Below, one piece after another: positions 33,801 to 43,029 of a stretch of DNA of 64,000 bases; position 1 is the stretch's first letter, and the number at the start of each line of letters is the position of its first letter. The notes beneath the pieces are model-generated. The model saw only the letters and a program-made list of their open reading frames with translations. It was not told where the DNA came from and did not search any database. The DNA comes from Spirosoma radiotolerans. Its GTDB lineage: Bacteria; Bacteroidota; Bacteroidia; Cytophagales; Spirosomataceae. The position numbers and the translations under genes are program-made. The stretch spans positions 6,965,353 to 7,029,352 of the forward strand of contig NZ_CP010429.1 in NCBI RefSeq assembly GCF_000974425.1, in the 5' to 3' direction.

Positions 33801-34880
33801 ATGAGTAGTACTTACGGAACATTATTTAAGATTTCTACATTTGGCGAATCGCACGGGTCCGCCATTGGTGTTGTCATTGATGGCTGCCCGGCGGGGCTGG
33901 CGTTTGATACCGATTTTATTCAACACGAATTAGACCGGCGGAAACCCGGTCAATCACGGATTACAACCCAACGGCGCGAAGCTGACGAGTTCGACGTGCT
34001 GTCCGGCGTTTTTGAGGGCCATACCCAGGGAACCCCCATTGCCCTGATTATTCGAAATACCGATCAGCGCAGTAAAGATTATGGGCATATTTCGGAGCAG
34101 TTTCGGCCTTCCCACGCCGATTATACCTACCAGACCAAATACGGTTCACGGGATTATCGGGGAGGAGGGCGCTCATCAGCTCGCGAAACGGCAGCGCGTG
34201 TGGCGGCTGGGGCCGTGGCTAAATTACTGCTTGCCCAGGCGGGTGTCCAGATCACAGCCTACGTTTCGCAGGTTGGAAAACTAAAACTTGAAAAAGCCTA
34301 TCCGGAACTGAACCTGGCGCTTGCTGAAGAGAATGCGGTGCGTTGCCCCGACCCTGAAACGGCCGAGCAGATGTTCCAGTACATTGATGGCATTCGCAAA
34401 CAGGGCGACTCCATTGGCGGCATTGTCGATTGTGTAGTTACCGGCCTGCCTGCTGGCCTGGGTGAACCCGTATTCGACAAACTCCATGCAGAATTGGGTA
34501 AAGCCATGCTCAGTATCAATGCGGTAAAAGGCTTCGAGTACGGCAGTGGATTCGCTGGTGTAGAACAGCTTGGCTCCGAGCATAATGACGAATTCTATAC
34601 CGATGAGAGCGGGCGGGTGCGTACGAAAACAAACAAGTCGGGAGGGATTCAGGGCGGAATTAGCAACGGCGAGGATATTTACTTCCGAACGGCTTTCAAA
34701 CCCGTAGCCACGATTATGCAGGATCAGGACAGTGTCGACGTACATGGCCAACCTGTAACGGTGTCAGGAAAAGGTCGACATGACCCTTGTGTCGTTCCCC
34801 GTGCCGTTCCCATTGTCGAAGCGATGGCTGCTTTGGTGCTAGTCGATATGTATTTACGAAATAAGGCGGCCAAGGTGTAA
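33801..34880 (+). CDS. aroC: Chorismate synthase
   Basis: A 359-aa enzyme that converts 5-enolpyruvylshikimate-3-phosphate to chorismate, the last common step of aromatic amino-acid synthesis, using reduced FMN. Family signatures are clear: the N-terminal MSSTYGTLFKISTFGESHG, the RRKPGQSR motif with basic residues for substrate binding, YGSRDYRGGGRSSARET, and a C-terminal RHDPCVVPRAVPIVEAM. Length is normal. It starts at the ATG 65 bp past the BatD-like stop, with no visible functional link. No regulatory site was recognised. Confidence 0.97.
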   Translation: MSSTYGTLFKISTFGESHGSAIGVVIDGCPAGLAFDTDFIQHELDRRKPGQSRITTQRREADEFDVLSGVFEGHTQGTPIALIIRNTDQRSKDYGHISEQFRPSHADYTYQTKYGSRDYRGGGRSSARETAARVAAGAVAKLLLAQAGVQITAYVSQVGKLKLEKAYPELNLALAEENAVRCPDPETAEQMFQYIDGIRKQGDSIGGIVDCVVTGLPAGLGEPVFDKLHAELGKAMLSINAVKGFEYGSGFAGVEQLGSEHNDEFYTDESGRVRTKTNKSGGIQGGISNGEDIYFRTAFKPVATIMQDQDSVDVHGQPVTVSGKGRHDPCVVPRAVPIVEAMAALVLVDMYLRNKAAKV

Positions 34881-34905
34881 ACGACCCTGATCCAATCAAA
34901 ATGGG

Positions 34906-34913
34906 TATCTTTG
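34906..34913 (+). promoter_or_regulatory. Candidate -7 box for the Uma2-like pseudogene
   Basis: TATCTTTG matches TAnnTTTG 11 bp before the ATG at 34925 and 20 bp before the alternative ATG at 34934. No clear -33 element was found. Confidence 0.3.
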
Positions 34914-34924
34914 ATTAACCAGCA

Positions 34925-35505
34925 ATGCTCAACATGGAAACAACAGCAACGTCTTCTCGTAAAAAACGCCCATCGGCTCCGCAGACAGTTGCTGAGTTTG
35001 AGCAGTGGCTTGCGTGTAAAAAAACCGATGCGAACTACGAGTTTGTACGGGGGCGTATCATCAAAAAGCCACCCGTGAAGCAGGCGGAGTTATTTATTGC
35101 CCGATTTCTAATGCGGGCCTTTGCCAAAACGCAATTGTACCAGAATGGATCGGAGATGTTGTCAGAAGGCGATGCTTATGTTGACACGTTTCGGAAACGG
35201 ATTCCTGACCTGGCGATTTTTACGGACGAACAAATCTGGGAGGCTAAAATAGGCAAACGCTTTATGCCGCCGTTGGCTATCGAAATACTTTCCGATTCTG
35301 AATCGCAGAATGACGTGCTCGAAAAAGTGCAGGATTTTTCGATGCCGGGGTTCAACTGGTGAGGTATGTAGCGCCCAGGCAACAGAAGATATACGCCTAT
35401 ACCTCACCTGATGATATTAAAGTCTATAAGGGCCAGGATGTGTGTTCCGCAGCGCCCGTTGTGCCCGACTTCCAGTTTGTTATCCAGGATTTGTTTCAAT
35501 CCTGA
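34925..35505 (+). pseudogene. Uma2/DUF820-family nuclease interrupted by a frameshift
   Basis: The first frame gives 145 aa with the Uma2 pattern: a helical start (TVAEFEQWLACKKTDANYEF), then VRGRIIKK, RIPDLAIF and LAIEILSDS, which carry the PD-(D/E)xK-type acidic residues. It stops early at 35360-35362. One frame over, the expected tail continues perfectly (DAGVQLVRYVAPRQQKIYAY, then VVPDFQFVIQDLFQS) to a stop at 35503-35505. Adding one T to the five-T run at 35335-35339 would restore a normal 193-aa protein. So this is a one-base deletion, a slippage-prone tract or a sequencing error. Catalytic motifs are upstream of the break, but the lost C-terminus is part of the fold. An inverted repeat with one mismatch (35477-35512) sits at its end. 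Confidence 0.85.
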
Positions 35506-35512
35506 ATAACAA
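35477..35512 (+). terminator. Hairpin at the end of the Uma2 pseudogene
   Basis: Fifteen-base arms with a single mismatch and a 6-base loop overlap the original stop codon. The T-run after it is weak. Confidence 0.4.
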
Positions 35513-35566
35513 ACTGTCAATCAGTGGTAAGCTATGCCGTCCCTTAATTAAAACGGCTGGCTCGAT

Positions 35567-35770
35567 TTATTTTTTCTTGAAGACAGCCTGCATAATGGCG
35601 AAGCCTAAAAAAGCAAAGCCAATGGCCTGCGCTGAAATACCAATGGTTAATAGTGTACCCGTGGCGCTCCACTGGTGGCTTTTGCCGTAAGCACCCGCTA
35701 ATGTTAAAGCCAGGCCTGAAAGCCAGAAACCGGCTGCCAGCAGGATGTATTTATTTTTGATAGTAACCAT
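35567..35770 (-). CDS. Small two-helix membrane protein
   Basis: A 67-aa protein with two hydrophobic segments (about residues 8-27 and 38-62) separated by a short polar loop (YGKSHQW) and ending in a basic tail (FKKK). It begins at an ATG 38 bp from the divergent ApbE start. I do not recognise a family, and no functional residue stands out. Its membrane pattern and charge distribution suggest a real gene. Confidence 0.6.
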   Translation of the reverse strand: MVTIKNKYILLAAGFWLSGLALTLAGAYGKSHQWSATGTLLTIGISAQAIGFAFLGFAIMQAVFKKK

Positions 35771-35807
35771 TAGTTGGCTAATTCTGGAGGCTGCCTGTTA
35801 AACTATT

Positions 35808-36821
35808 TTGAACACTCATTTGTCTCTTCGCTTCCTAACCGGCTTGCTTACTGTGGTCAGTCTACTACCGGGACTGGTCACTGCACAACCCAACCTGTCG
35901 CGTTTTTCGTTCCGCCGGGGACTGATGGGTACGCAGTTCAACGTCATTTTTTACGCACCAGATAGCCTAACTGCCCAGCGGGCTAATGCGTCTGTCAATG
36001 CCCGCATGGACTCGCTCAATCAAATTATGAGCGATTACCTAGATGGCTCCGAAATAAATGAGCTGTCAAAAACGGCGGGTTCCGGAAAATGGGTGCCCGT
36101 GTCGGTCGATCTGTTTGCTGTGTTGAAAAAAGCAAAAATGATTGCCAGCCGCTCCAATGGATGTTTCGATCCAACCCTTGGTCCCCTAACCCTGCTGTGG
36201 CGCCGGGCGGTTCGGCGGAAAGAGTTCCCAACAGATACCGAACGGCATCGGGCCAGACGAGCGGTCGGGTATCGCCTGATGGACCTCGATAGCACAACCC
36301 GCTCAGTTCGCCTGCGCCGAACCGGCATGCGGCTGGATGTGGGCGGTATTGGCCAGGGATATGCTATCGACGAAGCGATAAAACGCTTATCTAACTTTGG
36401 GATCAAGTCAGCCCTGATTGACATTGGGGGAGACATTCTGGTCAGTGACCCGCCCCCAGGCAGCCAGGGTTGGCGGGTAAGCATTGGCTCGGGTACAAGG
36501 GATGACGCCGATACAACGACGATTTTCCTGAAAAATGCGGCTGTTACTACCTCAGGAGATACTTACCGCTTTCTGGAATACAAAGGTCAGCGGTACTCGC
36601 ACATTATGGATCCACGTTCTGGATTAGGGCTTCAGCACTTCGTTCGGACCACGGTGCTGGCACCCGATGGCTACCGGGCCGATGCCCTGACGAAAGTATT
36701 CAGTGTGGCGGGTCTTCGCAAAAGCCGTCGATTAGTAAAGCGCTTTCCGGGGGTGAAACTGCTAATTCTGGAAAACAAACGGGGCCAATTGCACAGATGG
36801 CAATCGGCCCCGTTCTCGTAA
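35808..36821 (+). CDS. apbE: FAD:protein FMN transferase (ApbE family)
   Basis: A 337-aa exported enzyme that transfers FMN from FAD onto threonine residues of target flavoproteins such as Nqr/Rnf subunits. Motifs seen are LMGTQFNV near the start, GGIGQGYAID (179-188), ALIDIGGDI (202-210) and VTTSGDTYRF (246-255). SHIMDPRSG (264-272) and a metal-binding DA pair (292-293) follow. The only plausible start is TTG at 35808, because a stop codon lies 9 bp upstream in frame. It has a signal peptide (near LVTAQPN) but no lipobox. No target flavoprotein is encoded nearby. It converges with the Gfo/Idh gene, with only 8 bp between stops. Confidence 0.9.
   Translation: MNTHLSLRFLTGLLTVVSLLPGLVTAQPNLSRFSFRRGLMGTQFNVIFYAPDSLTAQRANASVNARMDSLNQIMSDYLDGSEINELSKTAGSGKWVPVSVDLFAVLKKAKMIASRSNGCFDPTLGPLTLLWRRAVRRKEFPTDTERHRARRAVGYRLMDLDSTTRSVRLRRTGMRLDVGGIGQGYAIDEAIKRLSNFGIKSALIDIGGDILVSDPPPGSQGWRVSIGSGTRDDADTTTIFLKNAAVTTSGDTYRFLEYKGQRYSHIMDPRSGLGLQHFVRTTVLAPDGYRADALTKVFSVAGLRKSRRLVKRFPGVKLLILENKRGQLHRWQSAPFS
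36778..36814 (-). terminator. Terminator of the oxidoreductase gene, embedded in the apbE 3' end
   Basis: Arms 36778-36792 and 36800-36814 pair with one mismatch around a 7-base loop. On the minus strand the hairpin is followed by TTGTTTT, so it suits the convergent Gfo/Idh gene. It lies wholly inside the last codons of apbE on the other strand. Confidence 0.55.
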
Positions 36822-36829
36822 CGTCAATA

Positions 36830-38185
36830 TTACACGGTTACCGTTTTTCCGGGCACCGCAATTGGGTATAATCCATTGGCATCAGGCACACTTTTCGGCA
36901 TGGCGTCCCAGGCAAGTTTGTCGGGGAAGAGGTCAATTTGCGAGTTAAGGGCTTCATCCCACTTTACCACTTTGCCCGAATACGTAGCCATACGGCCCAT
37001 AATGGCAGTCATTGTGCTCTTGGCCACGCGTTCGGCATCCGCAAACTTGTATTGGCCTTTCGCAATCGCGTCGAATAGTTCGTCGTGCTCGATTTGATAC
37101 GGGTTGCCATCGTTTTTGGCGTTGTGGCTGTAAATAGGTTGACCGTTGTAGCCCAGAAGGGCGCTGGTTTTCTTTTCCATGCCTTCCACTTTTCCTTTTG
37201 TACCCAGGAACATCTCGTCTACCCGGCTGTAAGTGCCTTCGTAGTGGCGGCATTGACTATTAATGGTTGTTCCATCGGCATATACAAAATCGACGATGTG
37301 GTGATCGAAAATTTCGCCGTAATCTTTGCCCGTCCGTACCTGCCGGCCACCCGTACCCTGGCAGGAAACCGGATAGCTGTTTTTTACCCAGTTGGCCACA
37401 TCGATATTGTGGACATGCTGTTCATTAATGTGATCGCCACAGAGCCAGTTGAAATAATACCAGTTACGCATTTGGTAGTCCATTTCGCTTTGGCCGGGTT
37501 TGCGGGGTTTCTGCCAAACGCCACCACTGACCCAGTACACCTGGCCGCCCACGATATCGCCCAGCGCCCCATCGTGAATGCGCTTGATCATCTCGCGGTA
37601 ACTTGGCTGGTAGCGCCGTTGCAGACCAACCACGACATTCAATTTTTTCCGTTTCGCTTCTTCCGCAGCCGCCAGCACCCGCCGAACGCCCGGTGCATCA
37701 GTCGCTACGGGCTTCTCCATAAATACCTGCTTGTTCTGCCGAACGGCTTCTTCAAAATGGCTGGGCCGGAAACCCGGAGGGGTGGCCAGAATAACGACAT
37801 CGGCCAGAGCCATCGCCTGCTTGTAGGCATCGAACCCTACAAACTTATGATCTTCCGGTATATCTACTTTTGGTGAACCATCAGCCGCTTTTAGTCCCCG
37901 TTCTGTCAATGCTTTGTAGGCGTCATCCAGCCGATCCCGGAAGGCATCGGCCAGGGCCACGATTTTGACGTTTTGCTTCGTGTTCAGCGCCTGTTGAGCT
38001 GCTCCTGTGCCCCGTCCACCACAACCAATGAGGGCTACTTTAATGGTGTCATTTACCGAAAAATGGTAGCCTGGATTACCAGCCGCTTTGGTTTGAAAAG
38101 GCAGACTACCTAGCAGAGCGCTCCCTGTCAACAGGCCAGATGCCTTAAGAAAGTCCCGGCGTGCCTGGTTCGATTCAGTTGTCAT
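36830..38185 (-). CDS. Tat-exported Gfo/Idh/MocA-family oxidoreductase
   Basis: A 451-aa NAD(P)-dependent sugar-type oxidoreductase. The N-terminus has a twin-arginine signal (ARRDFLKASGLLTG), so it is exported folded with its cofactor. The Rossmann fold begins with VALIGCGGRGTGAAQ, and the conserved catalytic lysine is in FMEKPVATD. The second domain contains GLQRRYQPSY and the iron/substrate-side histidine region (CGDHINEQHVHNIDVANW). The family includes dehydrogenases and glycosidases acting by oxidation. The typical reaction here would be on a sugar or cyclitol, but the substrate is unknown. It stands alone between apbE and a TonB receptor. Confidence 0.93.
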   Translation of the reverse strand: MTTESNQARRDFLKASGLLTGSALLGSLPFQTKAAGNPGYHFSVNDTIKVALIGCGGRGTGAAQQALNTKQNVKIVALADAFRDRLDDAYKALTERGLKAADGSPKVDIPEDHKFVGFDAYKQAMALADVVILATPPGFRPSHFEEAVRQNKQVFMEKPVATDAPGVRRVLAAAEEAKRKKLNVVVGLQRRYQPSYREMIKRIHDGALGDIVGGQVYWVSGGVWQKPRKPGQSEMDYQMRNWYYFNWLCGDHINEQHVHNIDVANWVKNSYPVSCQGTGGRQVRTGKDYGEIFDHHIVDFVYADGTTINSQCRHYEGTYSRVDEMFLGTKGKVEGMEKKTSALLGYNGQPIYSHNAKNDGNPYQIEHDELFDAIAKGQYKFADAERVAKSTMTAIMGRMATYSGKVVKWDEALNSQIDLFPDKLAWDAMPKSVPDANGLYPIAVPGKTVTV

Positions 38186-38322
38186 ATATAGAAGAAATTT
38201 CGGTTGAGAAAGTTGTCTGATACTAAAGGAAATACAAATTAAAATTTACTAATTATTATTGGCATGATTGAAATTCATAAATTATGCATGAGTAAGATGT
38301 AATTTATTAATTACAAGAAAAA

Positions 38323-38355
38323 TTTGTACAAAATGAAGGGTTATCCGTATGTTTA
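38323..38355 (+). promoter_or_regulatory. Candidate promoter of the TonB-dependent receptor gene
   Basis: A TTTG -33 element (38323-38326) is followed, after 21 bases, by TATGTTTA (38348-38355), one base off the Bacteroidota -7 consensus. The start codon is about 50 bp downstream. Confidence 0.45.
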
Positions 38356-38404
38356 GCGTCTAAGACGATTTTGTAACCAATTCCTAACTTGTTACTATAC
38401 ACCT

Positions 38405-41400
38405 ATGGGAAAAATTATTACTTATTTAGTGTTACTTCTCGCTTTATTTAATGCCTTTGGCAGTGATGCCATTGCCCAGACCAAAATTGCCGGGAAGGTA
38501 ACAGACGATGTAAAGAAAGAGGAATTAGCTGGGATCAGTATTGCGGTAAAAGGCAAAGTCATCGGAACCATTACGGATCAGAAAGGTAACTTTTCGCTAA
38601 CAACAACGACTCCAACGCCTTTTACAATTGCTATTTCAGCCGTTGGTTTTCAACCACAGGAATTTGTTGTCAATGGCAACCGAACCGATCTGAACGTGAG
38701 CCTGAAAGAGCAGGTGACCATGGGGCAGGAGGTTGTCGTGTCGGCCTCACGGGTGGAGGAGAGTGTACTCAAGTCGCCCGTATCCGTTGAGCGGCTGGAT
38801 ATTCGCACATTTCAGTCTACGCCAGCGGCTACTTTCTATGATGCATTGCAGAACATCAAGGGCGTGGACATGAGTACCCAAAGTTTAACGTTCAAGTCCG
38901 TCAACGTACGTGGGTTCGGCTCGAATGGCAACACTCGGGTGGTTCAACTGCTCGATGGGATGGACAACCAGGCGCCCGGTCTTAATTTTTCGGTAGGCAA
39001 CATTGCCGGGGTGTCGGAGCTTGATCTGGAAAGTGTTGAACTCCTGCCCGGTGCGGCCTCGGCGCTCTATGGCCCGAATGCGATCAACGGCTTATTGCTA
39101 ATGAATTCGAAAAGTCCTTTTCTGTACCAGGGCCTGAGTGCCTATGTGAAAGGGGGTGTTATGAATGCCAGCAATCGGTCAACAGCTACGACTCCGTTTT
39201 ACGATGCCGCTTTTCGTTATGCCAAGGCCTTTAATAACAGACTGGCCATTAAAGTTGGCGTTTCTTACTTAACTGCAAAGGACTGGCAGGCCACTGACTA
39301 CAGAGATCAGGGTTTTTCGAACGGCTACAATCTTGAGACGGGCAATCGTGCCAACAACCCTGGCTACGATGGAATCAATATTTACGGCGATGCCAGCGCT
39401 AACCTGTATTCCAACCTTTTAGGGAATGGCCAGCCTGGAACGGGGGCAAATGGGACATCTGCCGTTCTGGGGGCTATCGCTACCACCCAAATCCCGCAGG
39501 CGGGCAATGCGACCTTACCACAACTGACAGGATTGACTCCACAACAGATTTTCAACAACATCATTCCCAATCTTAACATTTCGCGGACGGGTTATCAGGA
39601 GAGCGATCTGGTCAATTACAATGCGACAAATCTGAAGCTGAATGGGGCGTTGCATTATCGGCTGAACGAAAATGTAGAAGCGATTATCCAGGCCAACTGG
39701 GGCACTGGGACAACTGTCTATACCGGCGCTGATCGTTATTACCTCAAAGGGTTCAAGCTGGGCCAGTATAAGCTTGAACTACGGGGATCAAACTTCTTTG
39801 TTCGGGCCTACACTACACAGGAGCGTTCGGGAGATGGCTATGCCACGTCAATTCTCGGCCAAGGTATTAATGAAGCCTGGAGTGGTAGTGCAGCCAAATG
39901 GTTTCCTACCTATTTTGGCACGTATGCCCAATCGGCTTTACAGGGATATGCGGGTGCTTACTTAACCGCACTTGGGGCGGGGCAGGCGCCGGGGGCTGCT
40001 CTTTCAGCTGCGCAAACCTATATAAACAGTCAGCAAACGGCTTTGTTGAATCAAGCCCGAGGGGCTGCCGATCAGGGCCGCTTATTGCCTGGTACAGCTG
40101 GTTTCCAGCAGGCCATCGATGCTGTAACCGGCAAACCGATCCCTGGTGATGCAACGGGTGTCGGTGCCCGGTTTCTGGACAAAACTAACCTGTATCATGG
40201 CGAGGTGATGTATAATTTCACAAAGTTGATCGACCCAAAAACGGTTGAGTTAATTGTGGGTGGAAACGTCCGTCGATATGCGTTGAATTCAGAAGGTACG
40301 CTGTTTGCTCGTGACGAAAACGGGAAAGAATTTACTATCGATGAATTTGGGGCATATGCCCAGGCATCGAAAACGCTGGCCGATGTTCTGAAATTGACCG
40401 GTTCGATTCGTTACGATAAGAACCAGAATTTCAAAGCGCAGGTAAGCCCCCGTTTTTCGGCCGTTCTGACGGTTGCTAAAATCCATAACTTCCGGGCGTC
40501 ATTTCAGCGGGGCTTCCGGATTCCCACCACCCAGGATCAATACATTGACCTGAATACGCCCAGTGCCCGGCTCATTGGCGGGTTGCCGTTTCTGAAGGAT
40601 AAATATAACCTCAATACAAACCCGACCTATACCCTTCAGTCGGTGCAGGCATTTGGGGCTGCCTTGCAGCAGGGAGGAACGGCCGCTTTGCCGCAGGCAA
40701 TTTCTCTTCTGCAAAAAACGCCTAACCTGGGCTATGACCCGGAACGCGTAGAAACATATGAAGTTGGCTATAAGGGACTTATCGGGAAAAAGCTGTTCAT
40801 CGATGCCTATTACTACTACAATCGTTTCCTGAATTTTCTGGGAAGCCAAATCGTCGTGCAGGGTAAATCGCCGGTGTCATTGACGGATCCCGTCTCGACA
40901 TTGCAACTAATTAGCGGTTCAACCCGTTCGGTGTATTCATACCCCACAAATTCGCCAACACAATTGAAAAACGCGGGTTGGGCCGTTGGCGCCGAATACG
41001 TGTTGCCGGGTAATTACACCGTTGGGGCTAACGTATCGTCGAACTATTTGATCGATGAGGACAAGATTCCAACGGGGTTTGTCACGTTCTTCAATACACC
41101 GAAATATCGGTATAATCTGTCGTTCGGTAACCGGAATGTACGCGGTACGGGTTTTGGATTCAATGTGGTGTATCGTCAACAGGATTCGTTCTTGTGGGAG
41201 GGTAGTTTCGCTAATACAGAAGCAACGGCTCGTAAGCAGACGATAATCCCGTCTTACAGTACGCTCGATGCACAGGTCAGCAAAAAACTTACCAGCTTCA
41301 AGTCTATTCTTAAAGTGGGTGGGACCAACCTGACAGGCAAGCTGTATACCCAGGCCTGGGGAAATCCCAGCGTCGGCTCCATGTATTATATAAGCCTTAC

Positions 41401-41422
41401 GTTCGATCAACTGATGAACTAA
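38405..41422 (+). CDS. TonB-dependent outer-membrane receptor with carboxypeptidase-like N-domain
   Basis: A 1005-aa outer-membrane receptor. Signal peptide (cleavage near DAIAQT), CarboxypepD_reg-like domain (about 28-110, GKVTDDVKKEELAGISIAVK), TonB box/plug (VVVSASRVEESVLKSPVSVE, then RGFGSNGNTRVVQLLDGMD) and a barrel ending with an aromatic residue pair (LTFDQLMN). It lacks the SusC signature GYGTQ and has no SusD next to it, so it is a stand-alone TonB receptor. It is followed by a terminator and by an amino-acid permease; whether the two share a substrate is unknown. The barrel contains an unusual low-complexity Ala/Gln segment (about 515-550). Confidence 0.93.
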   Translation: MGKIITYLVLLLALFNAFGSDAIAQTKIAGKVTDDVKKEELAGISIAVKGKVIGTITDQKGNFSLTTTTPTPFTIAISAVGFQPQEFVVNGNRTDLNVSLKEQVTMGQEVVVSASRVEESVLKSPVSVERLDIRTFQSTPAATFYDALQNIKGVDMSTQSLTFKSVNVRGFGSNGNTRVVQLLDGMDNQAPGLNFSVGNIAGVSELDLESVELLPGAASALYGPNAINGLLLMNSKSPFLYQGLSAYVKGGVMNASNRSTATTPFYDAAFRYAKAFNNRLAIKVGVSYLTAKDWQATDYRDQGFSNGYNLETGNRANNPGYDGINIYGDASANLYSNLLGNGQPGTGANGTSAVLGAIATTQIPQAGNATLPQLTGLTPQQIFNNIIPNLNISRTGYQESDLVNYNATNLKLNGALHYRLNENVEAIIQANWGTGTTVYTGADRYYLKGFKLGQYKLELRGSNFFVRAYTTQERSGDGYATSILGQGINEAWSGSAAKWFPTYFGTYAQSALQGYAGAYLTALGAGQAPGAALSAAQTYINSQQTALLNQARGAADQGRLLPGTAGFQQAIDAVTGKPIPGDATGVGARFLDKTNLYHGEVMYNFTKLIDPKTVELIVGGNVRRYALNSEGTLFARDENGKEFTIDEFGAYAQASKTLADVLKLTGSIRYDKNQNFKAQVSPRFSAVLTVAKIHNFRASFQRGFRIPTTQDQYIDLNTPSARLIGGLPFLKDKYNLNTNPTYTLQSVQAFGAALQQGGTAALPQAISLLQKTPNLGYDPERVETYEVGYKGLIGKKLFIDAYYYYNRFLNFLGSQIVVQGKSPVSLTDPVSTLQLISGSTRSVYSYPTNSPTQLKNAGWAVGAEYVLPGNYTVGANVSSNYLIDEDKIPTGFVTFFNTPKYRYNLSFGNRNVRGTGFGFNVVYRQQDSFLWEGSFANTEATARKQTIIPSYSTLDAQVSKKLTSFKSILKVGGTNLTGKLYTQAWGNPSVGSMYYISLTFDQLMN

Positions 41423-41445
41423 CCATTGTCCTTACTTGCTTTTCC

Positions 41446-41482
41446 AGTGCCCTGCTTTTGCTGAAAGCAGGGCACTTTTTTG
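41446..41482 (+). terminator. Terminator of the TonB receptor gene
   Basis: Arms AGTGCCCTGCTTT and AAAGCAGGGCACT with a 5-base loop are followed by six T. It lies 23 bp past the stop at 41422. Confidence 0.85.
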
Positions 41483-41622
41483 TTCGACATAATTCGAACT
41501 TTTAGTCGCTTTCTGGCCTTTCTCAGATAAGTCAGAACCTTTTCGTGATTCATGCCATGCGCTGTTGTCTGGCCGTCTGAGTCGGTGAAGGTAAGAACGA
41601 AAGCCTGTTATCCAGTACGCTA

Positions 41623-42996
41623 TTGAGTAACGCTACCTCTCCAGACCAATCGTCCGATACTGCATCGGCTGCTCTGCCCCGTAATTTAACGCTGCTGCAA
41701 GGTACAGCGTTGAACATGATCGACATGGTCGGCATTGGCCCCTTTGTGGTATTGCCGTTGGTAATCAAAACCCTGGGCGGTCCGCTTTTTATATGGGCCT
41801 GGGTACTGGGCGCGTTTGTTTCCTTAATTGATGCCTTTGTCTGGTCCGAGTTAGGGGCCGCGTTTCCGCAGGCTGGAGGGAGTTATAATTTTCTGAAGAT
41901 TTCCTATGGTGAACGGCGTTGGGGCCGTTTGTTATCCTTCCTGTATGTCTGGCAAACGTTGATTCAGGCTCCGCTGGTTATGGCATCCGGCGCCATTGGT
42001 TTTGCGCAGTATGCGTCTTATCTGCTGCCTCTGGATGAATGGCAACGCAAAGGAGTGTCGGGCGTGGTGGTTCTGATTATCATTGCCCTTTTATACCGAA
42101 AGATTGACTCGATTGGCAAAATTGGTCTGGTTATGTGGGGGGCTGTTCTCTTAACACTGGGTTGGATCATTATTGGCGGGCTGAGTAATGCCCGGATTCC
42201 ACTGGCCGATACGTTTCAGTCAATTGGATCGGTGAGTGGCGGATTGCTGGCGGCCGGATTGGGGCAGGCATCTGTCAAAACGATCTATTGTTACCTTGGC
42301 TATTACAACGTTTGCCATCTGGGCAGCGAGATTCAGAAACCCACCCGGAATATTCCAGCCAGTATGTTTATTTCGATCTTGGGGATCGCGGGTTTGTATC
42401 TGCTTATGAACCTGAGTGTTGTCAGTGTGGTACCCTGGCAGATTGCCCAGAATAGCAATTTCATTGTCAGCACGTTCGTCGAGACGCTTTATGGCCCTGG
42501 TGCTGCTAAATTCGCCACGATTCTGGTTTTGCTGGTTGCTTTTTCGTCGCTTTTTGCTGTTCTACTTGGTTATTCACGCGTGCCGTATGCGGCTGCGGTA
42601 GATGGGCAGTTCTTTAAAGTTTTCGCGAAACTTCACCCAACCCGCCAGTTTCCGTATGTGTCGCTGCTTTTTCTGGGTGGGTTGGGCTTTGTGTTTAGTC
42701 TGCTATTCCGGCTGGGTGATGTAATTATGGCTATTCTTGCCATGCGGATTGTGGTTCAGTTTGTTGGGCAGGCCATTGGCCTAATGCTACTTCACCGCCG
42801 ACGGGCCGCTGCTGAATTTCCTTTCCGAATGCCGCTTTATCCGATACCTGTACTATTGGCCATTGGCGTTTGGCTCTTCATTTTTTTCTCGACAGGCCTG
42901 ACGTTCATGCTATCGGGGATAACCGTTATTGGGTTAGGCATTGTTGCTTTTCTCATTTCGGCGGGCGTGCGAAAACAGTGGCCGTTTGAGAAATAG
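41623..42996 (+). CDS. APC-family amino-acid permease
   Basis: A 457-aa integral membrane transporter with about 12 hydrophobic helices. The first helix carries the amino-acid/polyamine permease pattern (TALNMIDMVGIGPFVVLPLV), followed by GSYNFLKISYG. The best start is TTG at 41623; there is no in-frame ATG before the first helix. Family members exchange or import amino acids or polyamines, but the specificity is not evident. It ends 33 bp from the convergent metalloprotease gene. Confidence 0.88.
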   Translation: MSNATSPDQSSDTASAALPRNLTLLQGTALNMIDMVGIGPFVVLPLVIKTLGGPLFIWAWVLGAFVSLIDAFVWSELGAAFPQAGGSYNFLKISYGERRWGRLLSFLYVWQTLIQAPLVMASGAIGFAQYASYLLPLDEWQRKGVSGVVVLIIIALLYRKIDSIGKIGLVMWGAVLLTLGWIIIGGLSNARIPLADTFQSIGSVSGGLLAAGLGQASVKTIYCYLGYYNVCHLGSEIQKPTRNIPASMFISILGIAGLYLLMNLSVVSVVPWQIAQNSNFIVSTFVETLYGPGAAKFATILVLLVAFSSLFAVLLGYSRVPYAAAVDGQFFKVFAKLHPTRQFPYVSLLFLGGLGFVFSLLFRLGDVIMAILAMRIVVQFVGQAIGLMLLHRRRAAAEFPFRMPLYPIPVLLAIGVWLFIFFSTGLTFMLSGITVIGLGIVAFLISAGVRKQWPFEK

Positions 42997-43029
42997 ATGG
43001 GCATGTTGCCACTGATGCCCACGACTGCA

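Noticed and set aside
37085..37876. A 263-codon plus-strand open frame opposite the Gfo/Idh gene
   Set aside because: It lies entirely antisense to a well-supported oxidoreductase and shows no domain or signal.
42998..43021. Possible shared terminator between the permease and the metalloprotease
   Set aside because: A 7-base stem with a 10-base loop and no T-run could easily be chance.
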